From the NCBI GenBank assembly GCA_028865335.1, contig JAGWKK010000004.1, positions 1-36,874 on the forward strand: a stretch of 36,874 nucleotides of DNA, read 5' to 3'. How positions within the stretch are numbered: position 1 is the first letter of the stretch; each line of letters starts with the position of its first letter. Origin of the DNA: Patescibacteria group bacterium. GTDB taxonomy: Bacteria; Patescibacteriota; Minisyncoccia; UBA6257; 02-FULL-45-10c. The position numbers were made by a program, and so were the translations under genes. Below are positions 29,108 through 36,874 of this stretch, piece after piece. Below the pieces are notes generated by a model, which worked only from the letters and a program-made list of their open reading frames with translations, made no database searches and was not told the origin of the DNA.

Positions 29108-29136
29108 TTGACTTTTCCGCGAAAGGGGTGTATACT
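29108..29136 (+). promoter_or_regulatory. Strong promoter of the RRM gene
   Basis: TTGACT (29108-29113), 17 nt, TATACT (29131-29136). A CTACCT-C-AGGTAG palindrome (29135-29147) covers the expected start site and may be an operator. Confidence 0.75.
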
Positions 29137-29142
29137 ACCTCA

Positions 29143-29259
29143 GGTAGGTTTCAATGTAAGTCTGCTCGAGGAGTTTATAAGTTTTGGTTTCGAAATTTGT
29201 AACCCGTTGACGTTGCAGAAGCAGGTCGGCCCTACGTACAAGATAAACAAACAAATTCA
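29143..29259 (+). promoter_or_regulatory. Long 5' leader of the RRM gene
   Basis: About 117 nt without a reading frame or SD next to the ATG. Its length is out of line with the leaderless neighbours and is reminiscent of cold-shock or autoregulated RNA-binding protein leaders. Confidence 0.5.
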
Positions 29260-29556
29260 ATGGCAAAGAAATTATACGTCGGTGGATTGCCGTACTCGAC
29301 AACCCAGGACGAATTGAAAGATGAATTTTCGAAGGCAGGTGCCGTGACATCAGCAATGGTGATCATGGATAAAATGACCGGCCGCTCAAAAGGATTCGGA
29401 TTCGTGGAATACGAGTCTGATGATGATGCCGCGAAAGCGATCGAAATGTTCAATGGCCAGATGTTCGGCGGCCGTACCTTAACGGTCAACGAAGCTCGCC
29501 CGTTGGAACCGCGCGCACCGCGTGGCAACGGAGGCTATGGACGCGACCGGTTTTAA
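29260..29556 (+). CDS. RRM-domain RNA-binding protein
   Basis: A 98-aa single RRM. RNP2 is KLYVGGL near residues 4-10, RNP1 is KGFGFVEY near 44-51, and the sheet ends TLTVNEARPLEPRAPRGNGGYGRDRF, a short Gly/Arg-rich tail. This is the layout of the small bacterial and cyanobacterial Rbp proteins, which bind single-stranded RNA, often in cold or stress conditions. Strong promoter, long leader and strong terminator mark a highly expressed single gene. Confidence 0.93.
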   Translation: MAKKLYVGGLPYSTTQDELKDEFSKAGAVTSAMVIMDKMTGRSKGFGFVEYESDDDAAKAIEMFNGQMFGGRTLTVNEARPLEPRAPRGNGGYGRDRF

Positions 29557-29573
29557 TCGGTAACGTTTCACTG

Positions 29574-29602
29574 AAAACCCGCGGAACCCCGCGGGTTTTT
29601 TG
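29574..29602 (+). terminator. Rho-independent terminator after the RRM gene
   Basis: AAAACCCGCGG pairs exactly with CCGCGGGTTTT around AACC, followed by more T's. Confidence 0.88.
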
Positions 29603-29632
29603 TTTTGTCCAAAAGCGTCTTCGGGGCCGACA

Positions 29633-29641
29633 TGGTAAAAT
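29633..29641 (+). promoter_or_regulatory. Extended -10 promoter of the four-PAS gene
   Basis: TGG followed by TAAAAT at 29636-29641, 6 nt before the ATG. Confidence 0.6.
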
Positions 29642-29647
29642 GAATGC

Positions 29648-31324
29648 ATGGATTCTCCGATTCAGGAAACTCCCGAAGGCCACCAGCTCTATAAGGAGCT
29701 TTTTGAGAATATCAATATCGGCCTCTATACCAGCACCCCGGAGGGGAAGATTTTGGACGCGAATCCGGCGCTGATCCGCATGTCCGAGGCGAAATCCAAA
29801 GATGAATTGCTCGCGCACAATATCGGCGAGGTATATCAGGATCCCGCCACGCGGAAATATGTTGTTGAGCGGATCAAAAAACAGGGATTCATCAAGGATG
29901 AGATCCTGCCGCTGGTGACGCTGCGCGGCAAGAAAGTGTGGGCTCTCACGACTGTGGTCGCCAGAAAAGGAAATGACGGCAAGACCTACTTCGACGGCGT
30001 GACCGAAGACGTGACCGAACGCGAGAATCTCCGCCGCGAACTGGTGGAGTCGGAAAAGAAATACCGCCAGCTTTTTGAAAACAGCAGCATGGCGATCTTC
30101 GTGACGACGCCGGGGCCGCAGGGGAAATTCATTGATGCGAACCCTGCTGCGCTGGAGCTTTTCGGCGTTTCGTCCATAGATGAGCTGGGAAAACACAGTC
30201 CGAGCGACTTGTATCCCAATCCTGAAGACCGCAAGCGGATCAGCGACAAGATCGAGCGGCAGGGATTCATCAAGAATGAGGAAATGCAGCTCAGGAATTT
30301 CAAAGGAACGGATTTCTGGATCCTGTCGTCGGTCAAAGTGCAGAAGGATGACGACGGCAATCAATATTTCTACGGTACCTTTTTTGACATTACCGATCGG
30401 AGGCAGGCCGAGGATCGTCTTCGTGAAAGCGAAGTGGTGCTGAGAAAATCGCAGGAGATCGCGCGATTAGGGGATTGGACCTTTGATATTTTGCATAACA
30501 AAATCGAAGGGTCGGATGAACTCTACCATATTTTCGGCCTCAAGAAGGGGGAGTTTGACGGGAACCTCGAGAAGCTGATCGCGAAGACGATCCATCCCGA
30601 TGATCGTGTGCGGGTCACGAAATCGATCGCGAATTTCGTGCTGACCGGCCAAATGGAGAATATGGAGTACCGATCCCTATTGCCGGACGGATCGGTGCAT
30701 GTGATGTGGGCGAAGCCGTTCGACTTGATCCGCGGCGTCGGCGGAGTGCCGGTCCGTCTGAGCGGTATTCTACAGGACATCACCGAACAGCGGTCCATGG
30801 AAACCAGATTGCATGAAAGCGAGGTGGTGCTGAAGAGGTCGCAGGAGGCCGCAAAATTGGGGAGCTGGACGCTGGATGTTTCCCGGAGAGAACTGCGCGC
30901 ATCCGACGAGACGCGCGCCATCCTGGGCGTCGAGAAACAGGAGAAGCCGCTGACGCTTGAGATGTTTCTGAATACATTCGTGTATCCCGATGACCGGCCG
31001 ATGGTCCAGGACCGATTCGTGAAATACGCCAAAGCGGCAAGCGGAAATCCGCCGGCGATCGAATATCGGATCGTGCGGGCTGATGGGGATGTCCGCTATG
31101 TGTCGGTCAATCCCTATGACATCGCCCGGGATGCTTCGGGAAAACCGCTGAGCATCAATGGCACCATGCAGGATATCACGAACCGGAAACAGATCGAGTT
31201 GGACCTCCAGGAGAAGGTGGACGAATTGGAACGGATGAATCAGCTGATGATCGGCCGGGAGGTCCGCATGTCTGAATTGAAGCGGGAGCTTGCCGAATTG
31301 AAGGAGCAGATGAATCAAAAATAA
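29648..31324 (+). CDS. PAS-domain protein without output domain (4 PAS)
   Basis: A 558-aa protein with four PAS/PAC units: about 15-125 (FENINIGLYTSTPEGKILDANPAL), 137-258 (FENSSMAIFVTTPGPQGKFIDANPAA), and two PAS_3-like units near 265-385 and 390-510 (the ARLGDWTFDI and AKLGSWTLDV starts), each ending with a DITE/DITN linker. The C-terminus is the shared module ELERMNQLMIGREVRMSELKRELAELKEQ. No catalytic output. The P-type ATPase gene begins 8 nt after its stop, so the two form an operon, which hints at a link between sensing and ion transport. Confidence 0.88.
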   Translation: MDSPIQETPEGHQLYKELFENINIGLYTSTPEGKILDANPALIRMSEAKSKDELLAHNIGEVYQDPATRKYVVERIKKQGFIKDEILPLVTLRGKKVWALTTVVARKGNDGKTYFDGVTEDVTERENLRRELVESEKKYRQLFENSSMAIFVTTPGPQGKFIDANPAALELFGVSSIDELGKHSPSDLYPNPEDRKRISDKIERQGFIKNEEMQLRNFKGTDFWILSSVKVQKDDDGNQYFYGTFFDITDRRQAEDRLRESEVVLRKSQEIARLGDWTFDILHNKIEGSDELYHIFGLKKGEFDGNLEKLIAKTIHPDDRVRVTKSIANFVLTGQMENMEYRSLLPDGSVHVMWAKPFDLIRGVGGVPVRLSGILQDITEQRSMETRLHESEVVLKRSQEAAKLGSWTLDVSRRELRASDETRAILGVEKQEKPLTLEMFLNTFVYPDDRPMVQDRFVKYAKAASGNPPAIEYRIVRADGDVRYVSVNPYDIARDASGKPLSINGTMQDITNRKQIELDLQEKVDELERMNQLMIGREVRMSELKRELAELKEQMNQK

Positions 31325-31332
31325 CCGGAACT

Positions 31333-33216
31333 ATGCACGCAGTGAAGAAAACGATCGGCCCGTGGTTCGCATCGCCGAGGCGTGAATACGTCATCGGCGG
31401 CGCGTTGCTGGTTCTTCTGGTTGCCGACCTGCTCCTGCCGCAGGTGAAACCGGCGATGCTGTTGTTCGCGGCGGTCGGAGCTATCCCGACGATCGTACGG
31501 GCCGTGCAGTCCGTCCGCGACCGGCACGTGACCATCGACACATTCAATATTTTCGCCATCGGCGCATCGTTTATCGTGGTGGACGCGCGATCCGCCGCTT
31601 TCATCATCCTGATGCTGACGTTCGCGGACGGATTGGATTGGTATACGGAGTCGCGGACGCATAATGCCGTGCGCGAACTGCTGCGGCTGAAACCGACGAC
31701 CGCCGTGCGCGAGCGCGGTGGCGCGATGGAGGAAGTGCCGATCGGCGAGATCGCGCAGGGCGATGTGGTGGTGGTCAAGGCCGGCTCGTATGTTCCTGTC
31801 GACGGCGTGGTGGTATTCGGCAGCGCATCGGTGAATGAGGCGGCGGTGACGGGAGAATCCGTGCCGGTGGCGAAAGTGACGGGTGATCACGTGCTGAGTT
31901 CGACGCTGAATGAATCGGGAACGATGAAGGTCCGCGCCACGCGGGTCGGCAAGGAATCGACCATCGAGCGGATGGCGGCGTTGATCCGGGAGGCGTCCAG
32001 GAACAAATCGCGCACGGAAAAACTCGCCGACCGGTTCGCGGCGATCTTCCTGCCGATCGTGCTTGTGATCGCCGGGGGAGCGTATGCGCTGACCCGGAAC
32101 ATTTCCATGACTGCCGCTATCTTTCTGGTGGCGTGCGCCGATGATATGGCGGTCGCGATTCCGCTGGCGGTGACCGCGGCGGTGGGATATGCCGCGAAGC
32201 GCGGTTTCATCGTGAAGGGAAGCGCCTGGCTTGATGCGCTCGGAAAAATCCATACGCTGGTGTTGGATAAGACGGGCACGCTGACCTACGGAACATTCGA
32301 AGTGCGTGCCGCGGAAATCGCGTCACTGGTGACGCCGGAGGCGTTCTGGGGTGCGGTGGGCAGCGCGGAAAAATATTCGGAACATCCGATCGGCCGATCG
32401 CTGTTCCATGAGGCGCTGAAGCATGCTCCGGATGTTCCCGATCCGGCTGACGTGGCGACTTATAAAGGAAGCGGTGTTGCGGTGATGGCGGCAGGTCATC
32501 GGATCGTTGTCGGGAATGAGCGGGTTTTTGATGATGAGAAAATGCTGTTCCCCGAAGCCGCGCGCAGCCGGTATGTCGCGATGCAAAAGCAATATGGCGA
32601 AACGGTTTCTTTGGTGGTCCGCGACGGAGTGTTCTGGGGCATGATTGCGGTGGCTGATGTTCCGCGCCCTGACGCGAAGGCGACGCTTGCGCAGATGAAA
32701 ACACTGGGAATTCAGCGGATCGTGATGTTCACCGGCGACAATGCGGAGGTCGCTGCGCGGGTGAGTACGGCGCTGGGTATCGATGAATATCGCGCATCCA
32801 TGAAACCGGAAGACAAGCTGGCGGGATTGGATGAATTCGAGAAGCGGGGGACGGTGGCGATGGTGGGTGACGGCATCAACGACGCTCCGTCGCTCGCGCG
32901 GGCGAGTGTCGGCATTGCGATGGGGAAAGGCGGAACGGCGGTCGCGGTGGAGGCGGCGGATGTGGTGATTCTGACCGACCGGCTGGAGCGCCTGCCCGAA
33001 ATGGTGGAACTCGGACGCCGGACCAGCAGCGTCATCCGCGGCGATATGGCGATCTGGTTCATATCCAACCTCGTGGGCTTCGCGCTGGTACTGACCGGTA
33101 TCGCGGGTCCCGCATTCGCTGCGTTCTATAATTTCGCCACCGACTTCTTCCCGTTATTCAACTCGACCCGTCTTTTCCGTCATGTGCGCCGGGTGAAGAA
33201 CCGGAAGGCCGCATAA
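31333..33216 (+). CDS. P1B-type (heavy-metal) ATPase with unusual transport motif
   Basis: A 627-aa membrane pump. Actuator TGES is at 173-176, phosphorylation DKTGTLT has D312, SEHPIG gives the P1B-specific HP pair, MFTGDN and VGDGINDAPS form the hinge. The transmembrane metal site, normally CPC/SPC/CPH, reads ACADDMAVAIP (268-271 CADD), and the last helices read YNFATDFFPLFNSTRL. There is no N-terminal metal-binding domain or His-rich tail. The family is certain; the ion is not. Two acidic residues in place of the second Cys suggest a specificity away from Cu or Zn. Confidence 0.9.
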   Translation: MHAVKKTIGPWFASPRREYVIGGALLVLLVADLLLPQVKPAMLLFAAVGAIPTIVRAVQSVRDRHVTIDTFNIFAIGASFIVVDARSAAFIILMLTFADGLDWYTESRTHNAVRELLRLKPTTAVRERGGAMEEVPIGEIAQGDVVVVKAGSYVPVDGVVVFGSASVNEAAVTGESVPVAKVTGDHVLSSTLNESGTMKVRATRVGKESTIERMAALIREASRNKSRTEKLADRFAAIFLPIVLVIAGGAYALTRNISMTAAIFLVACADDMAVAIPLAVTAAVGYAAKRGFIVKGSAWLDALGKIHTLVLDKTGTLTYGTFEVRAAEIASLVTPEAFWGAVGSAEKYSEHPIGRSLFHEALKHAPDVPDPADVATYKGSGVAVMAAGHRIVVGNERVFDDEKMLFPEAARSRYVAMQKQYGETVSLVVRDGVFWGMIAVADVPRPDAKATLAQMKTLGIQRIVMFTGDNAEVAARVSTALGIDEYRASMKPEDKLAGLDEFEKRGTVAMVGDGINDAPSLARASVGIAMGKGGTAVAVEAADVVILTDRLERLPEMVELGRRTSSVIRGDMAIWFISNLVGFALVLTGIAGPAFAAFYNFATDFFPLFNSTRLFRHVRRVKNRKAA

Positions 33217-33217
33217 G

Positions 33218-33226
33218 TGCTATACT
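33218..33226 (+). promoter_or_regulatory. Extended -10 promoter of the PspC gene
   Basis: TGC followed by TATACT at 33221-33226, 6 nt before the ATG. Confidence 0.65.
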
Positions 33227-33232
33227 ATATAT

Positions 33233-33424
33233 ATGAAGTATCTGGTGCGTGACCCTCAGCATAAGATGATCGCCGGCGTTCTTGCCGGTCTGGGGCATTA
33301 CTTTGAGGTGGACCCGACACTGCTCCGCGTTTTCTATATCTTTCTCACGGTCATCACCGGGTTTGTGCCGGGTATTCTGATCTATTTCTTTGCGGCGCTG
33401 GTGATGCCGCTGAAAGCCGAATAG
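33233..33424 (+). CDS. PspC-domain protein
   Basis: A 63-aa protein equal to one PspC domain: MIAGVLAGLGHYFEVDPTLLRVFYIFLTVITGFVPGILIYFFAALVMP. The motif GVxAGLxxYFxVDPTLxR and the membrane helices are complete. PspC domains are linked to envelope-stress signalling. No pspA or pspB gene lies nearby. Confidence 0.9.
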   Translation: MKYLVRDPQHKMIAGVLAGLGHYFEVDPTLLRVFYIFLTVITGFVPGILIYFFAALVMPLKAE

Positions 33425-33427
33425 CGT

Positions 33428-33474
33428 TTGACGCTCCGGCGCACGTACGATAAGATACTGATATATTAGTATCT
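33428..33474 (+). promoter_or_regulatory. Promoter and operator of the marR-efflux operon
   Basis: TTGACG (33428-33433), 17 nt, TAAGAT (33451-33456). AGATACT (33453-33459) and AGTATCT (33468-33474) are a perfect inverted repeat with an 8-nt AT-rich spacer that overlaps the -10 box, as for an autorepressing MarR protein. Confidence 0.7.
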
Positions 33475-33488
33475 AAACTATTCGCATC

Positions 33489-33938
33489 ATGGCTGATCGG
33501 AAGAAAGTCATTCGGGAGATTCTGGAGAATTTCCAGGCGCTCCGCAATAAGATGCACACCCGGCTGATCGCGCCAGCGCGCATGTGCAAGGTGACGCAGT
33601 CCCAATTTTTCATTCTGGCGATGATCGCCCGGCACAAGGAAATGACCGTCGGCAGCATCTCAAAGCAACTCAACATCTCGTCCAGCGCGGTGACCCAGCT
33701 CATGGACGGTCTGGCGGCGAAAGGATATGTCCGCCGCAAGGCGAGCGCGCGCGACCGTCGGACACTGTATCTGACGCTTTCACCCGCGGGCCGGAAATGC
33801 ATGCGCCAGGTCCGTACCAAGGGCATGCGGGTTATGGAGACGCTTTTTGACGCCCTGGACGACCGGGAGTTGGAAACCTACCGCGCATTGCATAAAAAAA
33901 TATTATTAAAAGCATCCCGTGTCAGAGCGGGGAAATAA
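33489..33938 (+). CDS. MarR-family transcriptional regulator
   Basis: A 149-aa dimeric winged-helix repressor. The recognition part is MTVGSISKQLNISSSAVTQLMDGLAAKGYVRRKASARDRRTLYLTLSPAGRKC, with the D-R-R wing typical of MarR. It probably represses the downstream adaptor-ATPase-permease genes through the inverted repeat in its promoter and is released by a small toxic ligand. First gene of the operon. Confidence 0.92.
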   Translation: MADRKKVIREILENFQALRNKMHTRLIAPARMCKVTQSQFFILAMIARHKEMTVGSISKQLNISSSAVTQLMDGLAAKGYVRRKASARDRRTLYLTLSPAGRKCMRQVRTKGMRVMETLFDALDDRELETYRALHKKILLKASRVRAGK

Positions 33939-33948
33939 CACCTATCCT

Positions 33949-35513
33949 ATGGCGGCTATTTTTCGGGGGGTCATGAGTTTTCTGAAGACAAAAACAGGCA
34001 TCGCGGTCGCGGTGCTTGTGGTCATCGCCGGCGGGTATTGGCTGACCCATCGCGGAGGGACGACCTATCAGTTCATCACCGTCCAGCGCGGCACGATCGC
34101 GGAAGAGGTTTCCGTCACGGGCAATACGACACCGACGCAGAGCGTGTCACTCGGCTTCCAGGATTCGGGAACCATCGCTTCGGTGTTCCGCGCGTTAGGC
34201 GACTCGGTACGCGCGGGTGATGTCGTCGCGGAACTGAACCTCGCCGACCTTTCGGCGGCGGTGCAGCAGGCGAAGGCGAATGTCGCGATCCAGCAGGCGA
34301 AGCTCGACGGCCTCAAGGCCGGCGCGCAGCCGGAGGATATCGCCGCATCGCAGGCGGCACTCCAGAAAGCCCAGCAGGATCTCGCGAATTATTATTCCAG
34401 CATCAGCGATTCATCCGTCAGCGGATATGCCAAGGCGAACGACGCGGTGCGGACCCAGCTCAATACGCTGTTCTCCAACGCGGAAACCACGCTCCCGCAA
34501 TTGAATTTCAAAACGAGCAACGCCCAGGCGGGAACGGACGCGGTGAATCTGCGGGTTTCGGCCAGTATCGAACTGAATGCGTGGAAACAGGAACTGGCGA
34601 CCCTGACGCCGTCCTCGCCGCAGGACGAACTCGCCGCGGCGCTGAAGAACGACCTGGTCTATCTCGATTCGATGCGGAATCTGCTGAATACGGTATCGAC
34701 CGCGCTGGACGGCAACATCGACCTCGGCGCTACCGCGCTGGCAGCCGATAAGGCGAACGTGACGACGGGACTGACCGAGGTGAACGCGGCGATGAGCGGT
34801 CTGAATACGATCAGCCAGAATATCGCTTCGCAGGAGGCGACCGTCGCGCAGGCGCAGGCGCAGCTCCAGCTGAAACAGGCGGGTTCCACGCCGCAGGATA
34901 TCGCCGCGCAGGAGGCCCAGGTGCAGCAAGTGCAGGCGGCGCTGGCCAGCGCGGAGGCGAAACTGCAGAACGCGAAAATCGTCGCGCCGATCGACGGCGT
35001 GATCACCCAGCAGGATGCGAAGATCGGACAGATCGCCACGGCGGGAACGCCGCTCGTTTCCATCATCGGAAACAAAGGATTCGAAGTGGACGCGGGGATT
35101 TCCGAGGTGGATGTGGGCAAGGTTGCGGTCGGCGACACGGTCGCGATGACGCTGGACGCGTTTCCGAACGAGACCTTCGCCGGGACTGTGTTCTATATCG
35201 CGCCGGCGCAGACGAACACGCAGGGCGTGATAACCTATCTGGCGAAAATCTCGTTTGATACGGCCGATCCGCGCATCAAGAGCGGACTCACGGCGAATGT
35301 CGTCATCCGGACCGCTACGAAAGACAACGTGCTTATTCTCCCGCAGTATGCGCTCCTGCAGAACGACCAGGGCAGCTTCGTGGAAGTGCTCAAGAACAAT
35401 GTCGTGACGCAGGTGCCGGTGACCATCGGCATTCAGGACGAAAAGGGGAACGTGGAAATGCTTTCGGGCGTCACCGAAGGGGAGCAGGTGCTTAATATCG
35501 GCTTGAAGTCATA

Positions 35514-35514
<1 letters not shown>
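33949..35514 (+). CDS. HlyD/MacA-type membrane fusion (adaptor) protein
   Basis: A 521-aa protein with one N-terminal membrane anchor (FLKTKTGIAVAVLVVIAGGYWL), a biotinyl-lipoyl hairpin (VSLGFQDSGTIASVFRALGDSVRAGDVVAELN), a long helical hairpin rich in Ala/Gln coiled coil, the matching second lipoyl half (KIVAPIDGVITQQDAKIGQIATAGTPLVSII) and a beta-barrel end. This is the adaptor of a MacAB-like export pump. ATG 33949 lies 10 nt after the marR stop. A second ATG at 33973, preceded by a G-run, is also possible. The stop overlaps the ATPase start (TAATG). Confidence 0.88.
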
Positions 35515-36221
<707 letters not shown>

Positions 36222-36226
36222 CACCT

Positions 36227-36874
36227 ATGCTTTTTCGCGACGCTTTCAAAACTTCAACCCGCAGCCTCCGCCACGGCAAGATGCGCTCGGTGCTGACCAT
36301 GCTCGGCATCGTCATCGGCATCGCGTCCGTGATCATTCTCATGTCCATCGGCCAGTCCGCGCAGGACCTGATTCTGAACCAGGTGCAGAGCGTCGGTTCC
36401 AATCTGGTGATCATCACGCCGGGCGCGCCGACGAACGGCCGCTTCCAGGCCCCGGCATCGGCGCAGGGGATCGTCATCACGAGTCTGCAGCAGCGGGACG
36501 TCGATTCGCTCCAGCGGGAGCCGTCCATCGACCTGGTGGTTCCGGAAGTCCGCGGTCAGGCCGAAGCGGTGTACGGCAACAACAATGCGACGGTGCAGTA
36601 CACCGGAAGCAACGCCGACTTTTTCGTCATCAGCAATCTCGCCAAGGTCTCCGAAGGCAGGACTTTTTCCGTGCTGGATGTGAATTCGGCGAACCACGTC
36701 GTGGTCATCGGACCCGATCTCGCCAAGACGCTGTTCGGTCCGTATGTCGATCCGCTCGGCAAAACGATCCGGCTGAAAGACATTTCTTTCCAGGTCATCG
36801 GCATTCTGGATAAGGCAGGCACCGGCGCGTTCGGCGTGGACATCGGCAACCTCGCCGTCGTCCCGATCACCGTC
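36227..36874 (+). CDS. MacB-like ABC transporter permease (partial, cut by window end)
   Basis: 216 codons from ATG 36227 run open to the window end. The N-terminus, LRHGKMRSVLTMLGIVIGIASVIILMSIGQSAQD, is the first helix of FtsX/MacB permeases; the following extracytoplasmic MacB_PCD-type domain is visible in LVIITPGAP, VVPEVRGQAEAVYGNNNATVQYTGSNADFF and VVIGPDLAKTLFGPYVDPLGKTIRL. The C-terminal helices lie outside the window. With the adaptor and ATPase it forms a tripartite-style exporter of drugs, peptides or lipids. Confidence 0.92.
   Translation, partial: MLFRDAFKTSTRSLRHGKMRSVLTMLGIVIGIASVIILMSIGQSAQDLILNQVQSVGSNLVIITPGAPTNGRFQAPASAQGIVITSLQQRDVDSLQREPSIDLVVPEVRGQAEAVYGNNNATVQYTGSNADFFVISNLAKVSEGRTFSVLDVNSANHVVVIGPDLAKTLFGPYVDPLGKTIRLKDISFQVIGILDKAGTGAFGVDIGNLAVVPITV

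Noticed and set aside
29486-30364. 292-aa minus-strand frame within the PAS gene
   Set aside because: Shadow of a gene with four clear PAS domains. No motif of its own.

Overview
The window is a dense bacterial chromosomal stretch of high-GC appearance (by eye a little above 55 percent G+C) with about 40 genes, nearly all on the + strand. No tRNA, rRNA or CRISPR array was seen. The gene content fits a Candidate Phyla Radiation (Patescibacteria) genome: a DUF5667 secreted protein, small membrane proteins, a Cys-repeat secreted protein with a long Pro/Gln tail, PAS-only proteins, an RRM protein and a lone VKOR. This placement is inference. TGA acts as a stop (several genes end with it), so recoded-UGA lineages are unlikely. 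A strong local signature is the promoter form: an extended -10 (TGnTAtaaT) only 6 to 10 nt before the ATG, with no Shine-Dalgarno, which predicts leaderless mRNAs. A minority of genes (HAD, the 134-aa protein, PP2C, the 204-aa secreted protein) carry ordinary SD leaders.

Layout. 1-3.2 kb: a helicase fused to a Cas4-like nuclease and a DUF2779 domain. 3.2-10.3 kb: small housekeeping and membrane genes (NYN RNase, ExoX-like exonuclease, DUF488, VKOR, TspO, an isoprenylcysteine-methyltransferase-like protein, DoxX, DUF5946, PAP2, HAD, cupin). 10.3-14.5 kb: DUF5667 protein, a Phd/RelE toxin-antitoxin pair, a TsaC/Sua5 enzyme, a RhuM-Fic protein and a Pro/Ala-rich winged-helix protein, with heptanucleotide repeats between them. 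14.65-19.65 kb: an AT-rich, probably acquired defence island. It has a strong promoter driving a predicted structured RNA of about 125 nt that ends in a terminator, then a Hjc-like PD-(D/E)XK protein, an EcoRI-type adenine methyltransferase, an OLD-like ATPase with TOPRIM domain, a DUF262-HNH nuclease and a two-TM small protein. A perfect 30-bp palindrome lies just beyond its right end.

19.7-22.8 kb: an unknown 134-aa protein, a PP2C phosphatase and an ArsR regulator, linked by duplicated promoters, duplicated terminators and a repeated ATTCGCGCGAAT palindrome, then rarA. 22.8-26.6 kb: secreted and membrane proteins. 26.6-33.4 kb: an unknown protein, three PAS-only proteins sharing one C-terminal coiled-coil module, an RRM protein with a long leader, a P1B-type ATPase with a non-CPx transport motif, and PspC. 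33.4-36.9 kb: a MarR-controlled efflux operon (HlyD-type adaptor, MacB-like ATPase, FtsX/MacB permease cut by the window edge).

The best candidate for an undescribed system is the 14.65-19.65 kb island, where a structured RNA sits directly in front of a modification/ATPase/nuclease set. The PP2C/ArsR module with its reused intergenic cassette is the second.
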